Source of the DNA: Deltaproteobacteria bacterium | Lineage (GTDB): Bacteria; Myxococcota_A; Polyangia; Polyangiales; B10-G4 | DNA: 39,242 bases | Reading direction: 5' to 3' | NCBI GenBank assembly: GCA_003647065.1 | Contig: QMMC01000008.1 | Location: 1 to 39,242 of the forward strand | Part shown: piece after piece, positions 26,518-35,127 of the stretch | How the letters are laid out: the number at the start of each line of letters is the position of its first letter | Position numbering within the stretch: the stretch's first letter is position 1 | The notes under the pieces: generated by a model | Told to the model about the DNA's origin: nothing | What the model saw: the letters and a program-made list of their open reading frames with translations, nothing else | The model's database searches: none | Made by a program: the position numbers and the translations under genes

Positions 26518-29500
26518 TCAGAGGGCGCCACGAATCGAGCGGACAACCGGGGTCTCGAGGTATCGCTCTCGAACCTGGGGACTGCGTATCTGGGACAGGC
26601 GCAGCTCGACGACCTTGTAGGCCTTCGCGTAGGCGAGGCGAGCATCGGTCTCGTCGCCGAGGCGCTCGTGGGCCCGGGCGAGAGCGAGGTGAACACGCTC
26701 GCCGCGCTCGATGGGACCCCGGGCGCCAATGGAACCCCGAACGTCGGTGATCGCTCGGCGCGCCTCTTCTACCTTGCCGCGGAGTGCGAGGATCTCAGCG
26801 AGGCGGGCCTGGGCTAGGAGCTGGTAGACGATGATTCCAGCACCGGCCGCATAGGTGACGGCCTGACCGGCGGCCTCCTCTGCCTGTTCGAGGCGACCCG
26901 TGGTCTGCTCGAGGGAGGCCCGAACCATGCGCTCTCGGGCCTGGTCGTACCGATCTTCAGTGCGCTCGGCGATACGACGAGCCCGGTCGAGGTTCTCGGC
27001 AGCTCGGTCGGGCTCCTCGAGGGTCTCGAGGACGAGTTCGGCCATGGCACAGAGGGCGTCGGCCCGGCCGCCGTCATCACGGATCACCTCCATGACGTCG
27101 TCTGCGCGCTCCAAGAACTCGAGGGCGAGCTCGACCTCCCCGAGCTCGGCGTTGAGCTGTCCAACGTTGGATAGCTTGCGCCCGAGGTGCATACGGTCGC
27201 CTATCTCACGATCGATACCTATCGAGGCACGTATCACAACCGACGCATCTTCGAACTCACCCAGGGAGGCCAGCGCGATACCCAGGCCATTGAGGGCCAT
27301 GGATTCGTTGCGCTTGATCGCGAGCCTTCGGAAGATGACGATCGCCTCGGCGTTGGCCTCGATCGCCGCATGCACGCGGCCCAAGCGCCGGACGATCTCC
27401 GCCTTCTGCACGAGGACCGAGCCCCGGGCCGCCAGGAGGGACCGGTCGAGGCCGCAGCGGGCCAGGGCCTGATCGCAGAACTCGAGGGCCTGGGGCACGT
27501 TGTCGGTCTCCCGGGCGAGCTGCGCCGAGAGCCGGAGGGCCTCGACTTCGCCGCCCTTGTCCTCGGCTTCGGCGGCACAGGTCAGGGCGTTTTCGAGGTA
27601 ATCCGCGACCCCGAGGGTCCGGGAGTGATCGAGCTCGAAGCGAGCCGAGCGGTTCATCGCCATCGCGACCATGGCCGGGTCGCCATTTTGCTTGGCGCTG
27701 CTTCTCAATGCCTCGAGCTCGAGCTGCTGCTCTCGATAGGAACCCATGCCCCGGAGGATTTGCTCCCGGGCTTCGTGAGCATAGAAGCGCCCCGGGGCCT
27801 TCGGCGGCAACAAGGTGAGGGCGCGCGCGAAAAACCGCAGTGCTTCCCGGTTCGAGTATACAGCGCGGGCCCGGGCGGCGGCCTGGAGGTAGGCATCGGC
27901 CGCGGCGGCGAGGTCACCGGCCCGCTCGAGGTGCCGGGCGACCCTGGCCGGGGGGGCGGCCACTCGCTGCACCGAAAGCCAGGCGCCGATCCGCTGATGC
28001 ATCGCCTCTCGATCGGCGTCGTCGGTCGTCTCGTAGGCCACGTGACGAACCACGGCCGATGGGAAGCGATATGTATCACCGTGAGCCTTCGAGACGAAGC
28101 CTCGCGCTTCGAGGGCTTTCAGAGCATCGCTGAAGTCGATACCGCTCATCTTCCGGAGGGCGGTCGGGCCCATACCGGCCCCGGCGGCGGCGAGCCAGCG
28201 AATCGCCTTTCGTTCGGCATCGGGGAGTTCGTCGAGGCGAGCCGCGATCACCCCTTCGAGGGTCGTCGGCAAGGCGATCGGCACCCCGGGCTTGCGGACG
28301 ACGCGCCGGTCTTTTCCCTCCCCAGTGACGGTGACGACGCCGCGGTCGACGAGAGCCTCGACCAGCTCGATGACGAAGAAGGGGTTGCCCCCGGCCCGCT
28401 CGACGATGGCCTGGGCCACGTCTCCGGGGACCTGAGCGCCATCGAAGCGACTCGTGATGAGGCGGCGACGCTCGGCGTCGGGGAGCTCACCGACCTCGAT
28501 GTGGGGCAATCCGGCGAGGACGACTTCGGTCCGGGGATCTGGACGGGTGGAGAACGCCGCCATCAGGGGCACCCCGTCGTTGCTGGTCGAGAGGCTGGCA
28601 AAGAGCTCGAGGCTCGGTCCGTCCGCCCACTGGAGGGCATCGATCCAGACCAGGAGAGGCTTCTGCGCCGCGAGAGCGCCGAGGAGGATGCGGCACGCCC
28701 GACGGATCTGGCCCGGACGCTCGGCCGGGTCGGCGCCGTCATCGATGCCCGGGATGAGGAGCAGCTCGAGGCCCGTGGTCACGAGCTCCCGTTGATCCTC
28801 GTCGGCGATCGCGGCCCCGGCCCATGTATCAATCGCAGCGCTTGCTTCGTCGCGGCCCGACTCATCGTCGATCCCCAGAGCCTCCCGGACGACGTCCGCC
28901 GCGGTAGCAAAGGGGACGTCGCTCGCTCCAAAAGCGCACTCGGCGTGCAGAAGCCGGGGCTTGGGGTCGAGGGAATCGATGGCTGCCGAGACGAGGGCCG
29001 TCTTGCCCACGCCGAGATCCCCGGTGAGGGCCAGGTAGACCGAATGGCGCTGGTCGACGGCCTCACTATACGCCTCGGCGAAAGCCCGAAGCTCCTCGTC
29101 CCGACCGATGAGCCCCGCCCCGGCGCCGATGGATCGGGCGTCCGCGGCACGCTCTTCCCGAGTCCGAGCGCCGCGCAGTCGATGGGTCCGGAGGCCCCGG
29201 GTGCCCGTGCCGCTGCCCTGGGTATCGACCTCGACCTCCCCGGCATCCTCGTCGAAGCTGAAGACGCGACGAACGAGGCGGTAGACCTCCCCGGCGACGA
29301 GGATCTCGCCAGGGTCGCCCTCCTCCGAGAGGCGCTCGGCGACCGCCAGGACAGCGCCGACGGGCTCGTAGCGAATCAGGCGTCCCCGTTGGTCCCGAAC
29401 CGTGCTCACGACGCCCCGGGACACGCCGAGGGACGCACTCAGGGGCTCCTCGAGGTCGACAGAAAGCCCCTGGAGGGCATCGACGACGTCGAGGCCGAGG

Positions 29501-30756
29501 GTCATGGAGGCGAGGGGATCGTGAACCGACGCCCGGCGTAGGCCGAGGATGAATCGGAAGTGATCCCTCCCTGCGCCGTCAGGCCAGCTGAGGACCGCGT
29601 CGGACTTGTAAGCGATGTCCGCGAGGACCCGGGTGGCCTCTTCGTCGAGCATGCTGGGCCTAGAGCCCGCGCTGACTCGGCCCGCGACGACCACGACGTG
29701 GCGCCGCTCCCGGTGCTCCCGTTCGGCGTTGGCCACGGCGCTCGCGATGGTGGCGTCGGTCTGGCCAGACGGTTCGCGAGCCGCCCCGGCGTCCGGGCTC
29801 GTCGCCTCCCGGGGCACCATCTCGGTGATGAAGCGCTCGAGGGTCTCTCCATCGACCATCTCGTCACAGCCGTGAAGCCAGGTGCCGAGGGCCGATGCGA
29901 GCTGCCGCGCCGTTTCGTAGCGGTCCTCGCGTTCGAAGGCGAGGGCCTTCTGCACGATCTCCGCGAGGCCCTTGGGGACCGCGGGGTCGACGTCCGCCGG
30001 CTGGGTGACCTGGCCCGAGCGCACCTTCTCGAGCACATCGAGGCCGTGTTGCCCGGGGTACATCGGGCGGTTCATCAAGAGCTCTGCGAGCAGCACCCCG
30101 AGGGAGTAGACGTCGCTGCGCCGGTCAACCCGGTCCCCGCGGGCCTGTTCCGGCGACATGTAGCTGAACTTGCCTTTGATGACCCCGGTGTCCTCGGAGA
30201 CCATGCGCGCCTTGGCGATGCCGAAGTCGGCGATCTTGACGATGCCCTCGTGGCTCAGGAGCACGTTCTGGGGGCTGACGTCCCGGTGGACAATCTCCAT
30301 CGGCTCGCCGCGCTCGTCCTTACGCTTGTGGGCGCAGTCGAGGCCCCGGGCGACCTCCATGGTGGCGTAGGCGCCGATGGCGTAGGGGATGCGGCTGCCC
30401 CGACGCCGGGCCGCGGCCACGAGGCGACCGAGATCGAGACCGTCGACGAACTCCATCGCTAGGAGGAACTCGTCTTTGACCTGCTCGAAGGCGTAAACCT
30501 GAACGATATTGGGGTGATTGAGGCGCGTCGCGATCTTGGCCTCTTCGAGGAACATCGCGATGAACTTTGCGCTCCGGGCGAAGGTCGGCAGCACGCGCTT
30601 CACGACGAGGATCTTCTCGATGCCCTCGGCGCCGGTGCTCTTGGCGAGGAATACCTCGGCCATGCCGCCCGCCCCGAGGCGCCGGATTACCTGATAACGC
30701 CCCAGGCGCTCGGGGATGGGACCGCTGGCCTCTCCGCTCACGGCGGCAGTGTACAT
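26518..30756 (-). CDS. Ser/Thr kinase / pseudo-cyclase / STAND-like ATPase / TPR fusion
   Basis: A 1412-aa multidomain regulator of the PknK-like type common in myxobacteria. The kinase (~18-295) has LGAGGMAEVF, Lys53 (VVKR), HRD with Asp159, DFG 177-179 and SPEQ. Residues ~350-500 fold like a class III nucleotide cyclase (ASLGVSRGVV; EPVGAVLAVAERL; GEILVAG), but the metal-binding Asp positions are missing (VVVVAGRV), so it is probably a pseudo-cyclase. An ATPase follows with Walker A GDLGVGKT (579-586) and a WIDALQWAD Walker-B-like stretch. The last ~500 residues are TPR repeats. It may couple a binding signal to kinase output through the ATPase. It is transcribed divergently from the aminotransferase operon. 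The start ATG lacks a ribosome site; a GTG six codons later is possible. Confidence 0.94.
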   Translation of the reverse strand: MYTAAVSGEASGPIPERLGRYQVIRRLGAGGMAEVFLAKSTGAEGIEKILVVKRVLPTFARSAKFIAMFLEEAKIATRLNHPNIVQVYAFEQVKDEFLLAMEFVDGLDLGRLVAAARRRGSRIPYAIGAYATMEVARGLDCAHKRKDERGEPMEIVHRDVSPQNVLLSHEGIVKIADFGIAKARMVSEDTGVIKGKFSYMSPEQARGDRVDRRSDVYSLGVLLAELLMNRPMYPGQHGLDVLEKVRSGQVTQPADVDPAVPKGLAEIVQKALAFEREDRYETARQLASALGTWLHGCDEMVDGETLERFITEMVPREATSPDAGAAREPSGQTDATIASAVANAEREHRERRHVVVVAGRVSAGSRPSMLDEEATRVLADIAYKSDAVLSWPDGAGRDHFRFILGLRRASVHDPLASMTLGLDVVDALQGLSVDLEEPLSASLGVSRGVVSTVRDQRGRLIRYEPVGAVLAVAERLSEEGDPGEILVAGEVYRLVRRVFSFDEDAGEVEVDTQGSGTGTRGLRTHRLRGARTREERAADARSIGAGAGLIGRDEELRAFAEAYSEAVDQRHSVYLALTGDLGVGKTALVSAAIDSLDPKPRLLHAECAFGASDVPFATAADVVREALGIDDESGRDEASAAIDTWAGAAIADEDQRELVTTGLELLLIPGIDDGADPAERPGQIRRACRILLGALAAQKPLLVWIDALQWADGPSLELFASLSTSNDGVPLMAAFSTRPDPRTEVVLAGLPHIEVGELPDAERRRLITSRFDGAQVPGDVAQAIVERAGGNPFFVIELVEALVDRGVVTVTGEGKDRRVVRKPGVPIALPTTLEGVIAARLDELPDAERKAIRWLAAAGAGMGPTALRKMSGIDFSDALKALEARGFVSKAHGDTYRFPSAVVRHVAYETTDDADREAMHQRIGAWLSVQRVAAPPARVARHLERAGDLAAAADAYLQAAARARAVYSNREALRFFARALTLLPPKAPGRFYAHEAREQILRGMGSYREQQLELEALRSSAKQNGDPAMVAMAMNRSARFELDHSRTLGVADYLENALTCAAEAEDKGGEVEALRLSAQLARETDNVPQALEFCDQALARCGLDRSLLAARGSVLVQKAEIVRRLGRVHAAIEANAEAIVIFRRLAIKRNESMALNGLGIALASLGEFEDASVVIRASIGIDREIGDRMHLGRKLSNVGQLNAELGEVELALEFLERADDVMEVIRDDGGRADALCAMAELVLETLEEPDRAAENLDRARRIAERTEDRYDQARERMVRASLEQTTGRLEQAEEAAGQAVTYAAGAGIIVYQLLAQARLAEILALRGKVEEARRAITDVRGSIGARGPIERGERVHLALARAHERLGDETDARLAYAKAYKVVELRLSQIRSPQVRERYLETPVVRSIRGAL

Positions 30757-30759
30757 TCA

Positions 30760-30813
30760 TTCGGCGCCGAAGACCCAGCCGGCTGGCGGGCAGCCAGCTC
30801 CCCGAGGTATACC
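30760..30813. promoter_or_regulatory. Palindrome cluster in a divergent intergenic gap
   Basis: Within the 65-bp gap between the giant kinase gene and the aminotransferase gene are TTCGGCGCCGAA (30760-30771), CCAGCCGGCTGG (30775-30786) and GGTATACC (30806-30813). There is also a GCTGGC/GCCAGC pair at 30782-30798. The first two are perfect 12-bp palindromes, a layout that fits regulator binding to both promoters. Confidence 0.45.
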
Positions 30814-30821
30814 CCGTTTCG

Positions 30822-31907
30822 ATGATCCCGCTGGCTCGGCCGACCCTGGGGCAGGAAGAGACCGACGCGGTCGCCGAGGTGCTGTCTACCGGTATGCTCG
30901 TCCAGGGAGAGCGGGTCGCCCGCTTCGAGGCGGGGCTCCGAGAGCGGACGTGCCGGGTCCACGCGGTGGCGGTCTCGTCGGGGACCGCAGCCCTCGAGCT
31001 CGCCCTCGAAGCCCTCGGTATCGGTGCCGGCGACGAAGTCCTGGTCCCCGCGTTCACTTGGCCGAGTCCGGCCCACGCCATCCGGCGCCGCGGCGCCACG
31101 CCGGTCCTCGTCGACGTCGACCCGGACGAATGGAACGCGACCGCCGCGGCCTTCGGGGCAGCGCGGACAGGGATGACCCGAGCCGCCATCGCCATCGATC
31201 AGTTTGGCGCCCCGGCCCGTCACCCGGAAATCGCGGAGGCCCTCGGGGACCTGCCGGTCATCGAAGACGCGGCGTGCGCCATCTGAGCGTCCCTCGGTGA
31301 TCGCCCCGCAGGGGCCTTCGGGCGAATGGCCTGCCTCAGCTTCCACCCCCGGAAGGTCCTGACGACCGGCGAGGGAGGAGCCGTCGTCACCGACGACCCG
31401 GACCTCGCCGACCGCATCCGCACCCTTCGCAATCACGGCCAGGCTTCCCCGGGAAAGTTCACCGAAGCCGGCGGCAACCACCGCCTCACCGAGATCCAAG
31501 GGGCCCTCGGCCTCGTCCAGCTCACCCGCCTCGACGCCATGATCGCGCGGCGGCGACACCTCGCCGGCCGCTACCGGGAGGCCCTAGGGGGCCTGCCTCT
31601 CCGCTGGCAACGACCGGCGCCGGGCGCCGAAGGGAACGCCCAGACCTTCGGGTTGGTCCTCGACGAAGATGCGCCGATGACTCGCGACGCCCTCCTCGGT
31701 CACCTCAAAGAGGCAGGCATCGGCGCGGGCATCCTTTCTTACGCCCTGCACCGCCTCGACACCGTGAACCCAGCTGACGACGCGGCATACCCGGTAACCA
31801 GCTCCCTCATCGACCGGGGCTTCGCGGTGCCGCTGCACGCGACGCTGACCGACGCGGACCAGGACCAGGTCATCGGCGCCCTGGTCCGAGCGCTCGGGGC
31901 GCCATGA
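30822..31907 (+). pseudogene. DegT/DnrJ/EryC1-type aminotransferase interrupted by an in-frame TGA
   Basis: Read through, the frame gives a 361-residue PLP aminotransferase of the type that makes amino sugars for surface polysaccharides. The N-terminal half (PLARPTLGQEE; SSGTAALELAL; VPAFTWPS; VIEDAACAI) and C-terminal half (SFHPRKVLTTGEGG; NHRLTEIQGALGL) are in the same frame. The only defect is TGA at 31284-31286, where family members usually have Gly (CAIGA), so one G-to-T change of GGA explains it. The PLP-binding Lys (residue 178) lies after the stop, so the truncated product would be inactive. Base composition stays coding-like after the stop. It could be a recent mutation, a sequencing error or, less likely, readthrough. 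The stop overlaps the ABC gene start by 4 nt. Confidence 0.85.
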
Positions 31908-32848
31908 GCCGCGAGACCGCGGTGGTCGAGGTCTCTGGGCTGGCAAAGACCTTTCGGATCGGTTTCTTCCGCAAGCGGGTGGACGCCGTTCGCGGGATCG
32001 ACTTCGAGGTGCGGCGAGGAGAAATCTTCGGCCTCCTCGGGCCCAACGGCGCCGGCAAGACCACCACCATCAAGATGCTGCTCCAGCTCATCTTCCCGAC
32101 GAAGGGAACGATTCAGCTCTTCGGCTCCAGCAAGAATCACCGCGAGGCCATGCAGCGCGTCGGCTACATGCCGGAGAACCCCTACGTCTATCAGTACCTG
32201 AAGCCGCACGAGTTCCTCGACCTCTGCGGACGACTGCATGGCTTCGGGTCCGCCGAGCGCCGAAAGCGCGCGGACGGGATGATCGAGCGCGTGGGACTGA
32301 CGCACGCCGTGGATCGGCCGATCGGGCGTTTCTCGAAGGGCATGATGCAGCGCATCGGCCTCGCCCAGGCGCTCTTGCACGACCCCGAGTTTCTCATCCT
32401 CGACGAACCCCTCTCGGGCCTCGACCCGATAGGGCGCAAGCAAATCCGCGACATCCTCATCGAGCAACGGCGGGCGGGAAAGACGCTGCTCTTCACGAGC
32501 CACATCCTCAGCGACGTCGAGATGCTCTGCGACCGCGTGGTCATTCTCAATCAGGGCTTGGTCACCGCCCGGGGGTCGCTGGACGAGCTGCTCAGCTCCG
32601 ACGTGCGACGCGTCACGGTCGAGCTGACCGCGGTCAACGACGAGCTCCGCGAGCGTCTCGAGGCCCTCGCCCAAGACGCGCGCATGGTGGAGGGGCGGCT
32701 CTCCCTGACCATCGAGGGGGACCAACGGGTACCCGAGATCCTCGACCTCGCCCGGGACGGGGGCGCCCGCATCGAAGCTGTGATCCCCGAGCGAGAGACC
32801 CTCGAAGGCCTCTTCGTGCGAAACGCGATGGACGGCGCCGCACCCTGA
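31904..32848 (+). CDS. ABC transporter ATP-binding protein
   Basis: 314 aa, cytoplasmic ATPase of an ABC-2-type exporter. Walker A GPNGAGKTTT, a signature of the form RFSKGMMQRI, Walker B FLILDEPLSGLDP and switch His in TSHIL are all present. The C-terminal ~85 residues are the accessory domain seen in GldA/CcmA-like subunits. It starts inside the end of the aminotransferase gene (ATGA overlap), so translation is coupled. No membrane permease gene is found in the window, so its partner must be elsewhere. Neighbourhood suggests export of a polysaccharide or lipid-linked product, which is inference. Confidence 0.94.
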   Translation: MSRETAVVEVSGLAKTFRIGFFRKRVDAVRGIDFEVRRGEIFGLLGPNGAGKTTTIKMLLQLIFPTKGTIQLFGSSKNHREAMQRVGYMPENPYVYQYLKPHEFLDLCGRLHGFGSAERRKRADGMIERVGLTHAVDRPIGRFSKGMMQRIGLAQALLHDPEFLILDEPLSGLDPIGRKQIRDILIEQRRAGKTLLFTSHILSDVEMLCDRVVILNQGLVTARGSLDELLSSDVRRVTVELTAVNDELRERLEALAQDARMVEGRLSLTIEGDQRVPEILDLARDGGARIEAVIPERETLEGLFVRNAMDGAAP

Positions 32849-32890
32849 TGACGCGTGTATGCTGCGCGGCAAAACAGACCGAAATAGACG

Positions 32891-33748
32891 ATGGAATCGA
32901 CGACGAATTTAACGGCCATGAGTGCACCCCAAGACCCGCCAATTTCTGCCCTGAGCGACTGGATGGGCGCTGTGATGCGCTATCGCTCGGACCATCCTTC
33001 GACTCAGAAGATCCTCGACACCCTCGAGCGACTCCTGGACCGCCCCTACCGGACCCACGCGCTGATCCGCGGCGAACCCGGGACGGGCAAGGAGGGCCTC
33101 GCCCGGGCCCTGCACGCGGCGATGCATCCCGAAGGCGAGGCTCCCTTCGTGAAGATGCCGACCGGAGGCCGGGACCCCGGCATCTTGAGCCTGCATCTCT
33201 TCGGCACAGCGGACCGCCCCGGCGCCATCGAACGGGCCGAGGGCGGCACGCTCTTCCTCGACGAAGTCGCGACGATGTCTCGAGAAGTGCAAGCGCGACT
33301 CTCGCCGGCCCTCCGAGGGCGCTTTCGCCGCAACGATGACGAGGCTCCCCGAAAGGCGAACCTGGTGGTGATCGGAGCGACCGACCACGACCTCTCGGTG
33401 CTCGTGCGGGAAGGAAACTTCCGCCACGATCTCTTCTATCGCCTGGCGCGCCTCGACCTCCGAATCCCAGCGCTCCGAGAGCGCAGCGAGGACATTCCCC
33501 AGGCCGCTGTGTGGGTGGCCAATCGCCTCTTGTCCCGGCACGGCGAGGAGCGCTCCCTCGGCATCGAAGGCGAAGCCGACGAGGGAGAGTTGGTCCTGAC
33601 GACCGCCGCCCTCACCGCCCTCGGACACCATGAGTTCCGGGGGAACTTCCGGGAGCTCGACCTGCTCATGGAGCGGGCCTTGATGCTCTACCGCGAGGGT
33701 GACCAGGTCACCGAGACGTCGGTGCGACGGGCCATCGGGAAGCGCTGA
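32891..33748 (+). CDS. Sigma54-activator-like AAA+ protein without GAFTGA loop or DNA-binding domain
   Basis: 285 aa, essentially the AAA+ domain alone. Walker A is GEPGTGKE (61-68), Walker B LFLDEV (121-126), the arginine-finger region FRHDLFYRLA (177-186) and the sensor-2 helix start FRGNFREL. Where activators have LFG followed by the GAFTGA sigma54-contact loop, this protein has LFGTADRPGAIERAEGGT, with the loop deleted. The C-terminus has no Fis-type helix-turn-helix. It therefore should not drive sigma54 promoters in the usual way. ATG at 32891 is used; ATG at 32918 is an alternative. It overlaps the following lipoprotein start by 1 nt. Confidence 0.9.
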   Translation: MESTTNLTAMSAPQDPPISALSDWMGAVMRYRSDHPSTQKILDTLERLLDRPYRTHALIRGEPGTGKEGLARALHAAMHPEGEAPFVKMPTGGRDPGILSLHLFGTADRPGAIERAEGGTLFLDEVATMSREVQARLSPALRGRFRRNDDEAPRKANLVVIGATDHDLSVLVREGNFRHDLFYRLARLDLRIPALRERSEDIPQAAVWVANRLLSRHGEERSLGIEGEADEGELVLTTAALTALGHHEFRGNFRELDLLMERALMLYREGDQVTETSVRRAIGKR

Positions 33749-35127
33749 TGCGCGAGGGTCTCGCCCTCTTGGGCCCGCTCGCCCTCGCGGGAGTGCTCTC
33801 GATCGCCGGATGCGGAGACGAGGGAACGGGAACGGGAACGGCCTCGGGAACGGCCTCGGGAACGGCCTCGGGAACGGGAACGGGAACGGAGACGGGAACG
33901 GAGACGGGAACGGGAACGGGAACGGGAACGGAGACGGCCACCGGAGATCCCCTCGCAGGGTTGGACGAGCCCCCGACCCCTTCCGAGTACGCCGGCGTCC
34001 CGGGGGGCGAGGTCGCGGTCGGCGACGCGCCGACAAATGCCTGCGTCGCCCTCACCGAAGCCCCCCAGCGCGTCTGGCCGAGACCGGGGGTCCCGGCGAT
34101 CACCGTCCTCGGCGAGCGCTTCCACCTCGCCATACACAGCGGTGGTGCGAGCGATGATGAGAGCAACCGAGACGAGTTGCACCTGGTCTCGGCATCTCCG
34201 GAGACCGAGCCCGCGCCGATCCGAAGCCTCCGGATCAACCCTCCTCATCGCACCGGACGCATCGCTCCCCCGGCTATCGCCGTCGACGGAGACGAGTTGG
34301 TCGTGGCGTTCATCGACGGTCGGGGCCATGTCCGCCTCGGCAGCACCAACCCGGCGCGGCCCTCGGCGAACCTGCGCACCATCGAGGCCGGGTCCGGTGC
34401 CGACGTGCGCTTCGCCCCCGCCGTCGCCGTCGTCGGGGAGACCCGGGTCGTCGCGTGGACCGACGGGACGGGCACGCCGATGCGGGTGCGCGTGGCCCGA
34501 GCCGACCGGAGCGGCGTCTTGCTCGGCACCCACGACGTCACCATGGCCGGCATGGGTGCCGCCACCCCGACCTTCGCGGCCGGAGCGAGCACCCCTACGC
34601 TCTATTTCGTCGACCCTCGGGCAGGCATCTCGCCGATCGTGAAAGCCGAACTCGGCCCCGACGGCACTCCCCGACCGAGCACGGTGGCCCGCCCGGTCGG
34701 CACCGTGAGCGTGCCCCCGGAGCTCGCCGTCGGGGTCACCGGTGATGGGCATGCGTTTGCGGGGTACACGGCGATCGGAAACATGGCGACGACGGCAGTC
34801 GGCTTGATGCCTCTCTTCGGCGACGTCGCCGGCCCCGTCCCCCTCGTCCCAGGCACCGGCTACGGCCTCTTGAATGTCGCCGCCGCGGCGGGGCCCGCGG
34901 GGGTCGTCTTTGCCGCCGATGCGCCGAAGGACCAGCCCCCGGAGTCACCCCGGGAGATCCATCTCCGAGTCGTGCGCAGCGGCACCCCGGGACCCGTACT
35001 CACCATCACGGGCCCCGACGGCACCGGACGCCACGCCGCCATCGCACGACGTGCCGATGGAGTCCTCGGCGTCGCCTTCAGCGCACCGGACGGCGTCTAC
35101 GTCGCCTGGGCCCGCTGCGACGACTGA
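33748..35127 (+). CDS. Lipoprotein with Thr/Gly linker and beta-propeller-like repeats
   Basis: 459 aa. Signal peptide with lipobox LSIAGC (Cys22), then a ~40-residue Gly/Thr/Glu/Ser linker encoded by a hexanucleotide-type repeat, then a large domain. That domain repeats strands such as PAIAVDGDELVVAFIDGRG, PAVAVVGETRVVAWTDG and TPTLYFVDPRAG, spaced ~40-60 residues, which suggests a beta-propeller or sialidase-like fold. No catalytic motif is evident. It is translationally coupled to the AAA+ gene. Its last 31 bp overlap the end of the convergent helicase gene. Confidence 0.87.
   Translation: MREGLALLGPLALAGVLSIAGCGDEGTGTGTASGTASGTASGTGTGTETGTETGTGTGTGTETATGDPLAGLDEPPTPSEYAGVPGGEVAVGDAPTNACVALTEAPQRVWPRPGVPAITVLGERFHLAIHSGGASDDESNRDELHLVSASPETEPAPIRSLRINPPHRTGRIAPPAIAVDGDELVVAFIDGRGHVRLGSTNPARPSANLRTIEAGSGADVRFAPAVAVVGETRVVAWTDGTGTPMRVRVARADRSGVLLGTHDVTMAGMGAATPTFAAGASTPTLYFVDPRAGISPIVKAELGPDGTPRPSTVARPVGTVSVPPELAVGVTGDGHAFAGYTAIGNMATTAVGLMPLFGDVAGPVPLVPGTGYGLLNVAAAAGPAGVVFAADAPKDQPPESPREIHLRVVRSGTPGPVLTITGPDGTGRHAAIARRADGVLGVAFSAPDGVYVAWARCDD
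33823..33937. repeat. Imperfect hexanucleotide repeat array
   Basis: GGAACG units interspersed with GGAGAC and GGCCTC, a ~115-bp array in frame with the lipoprotein gene. It encodes GT, ET and AS dipeptides in the linker after the lipidated Cys. Slippage would change linker length by two residues per unit without breaking the frame. Confidence 0.95.

Noticed and set aside
27187-29541. 784-codon plus-strand frame
   Set aside because: Antisense to the kinase/ATPase/TPR fusion, with no domain features.
31303-31315. Possible selenocysteine insertion element after the TGA
   Set aside because: Only a 5-bp GCCCC/GGGGC hairpin with a GCA loop, and the replaced residue is Gly, not Cys; not enough to call recoding.
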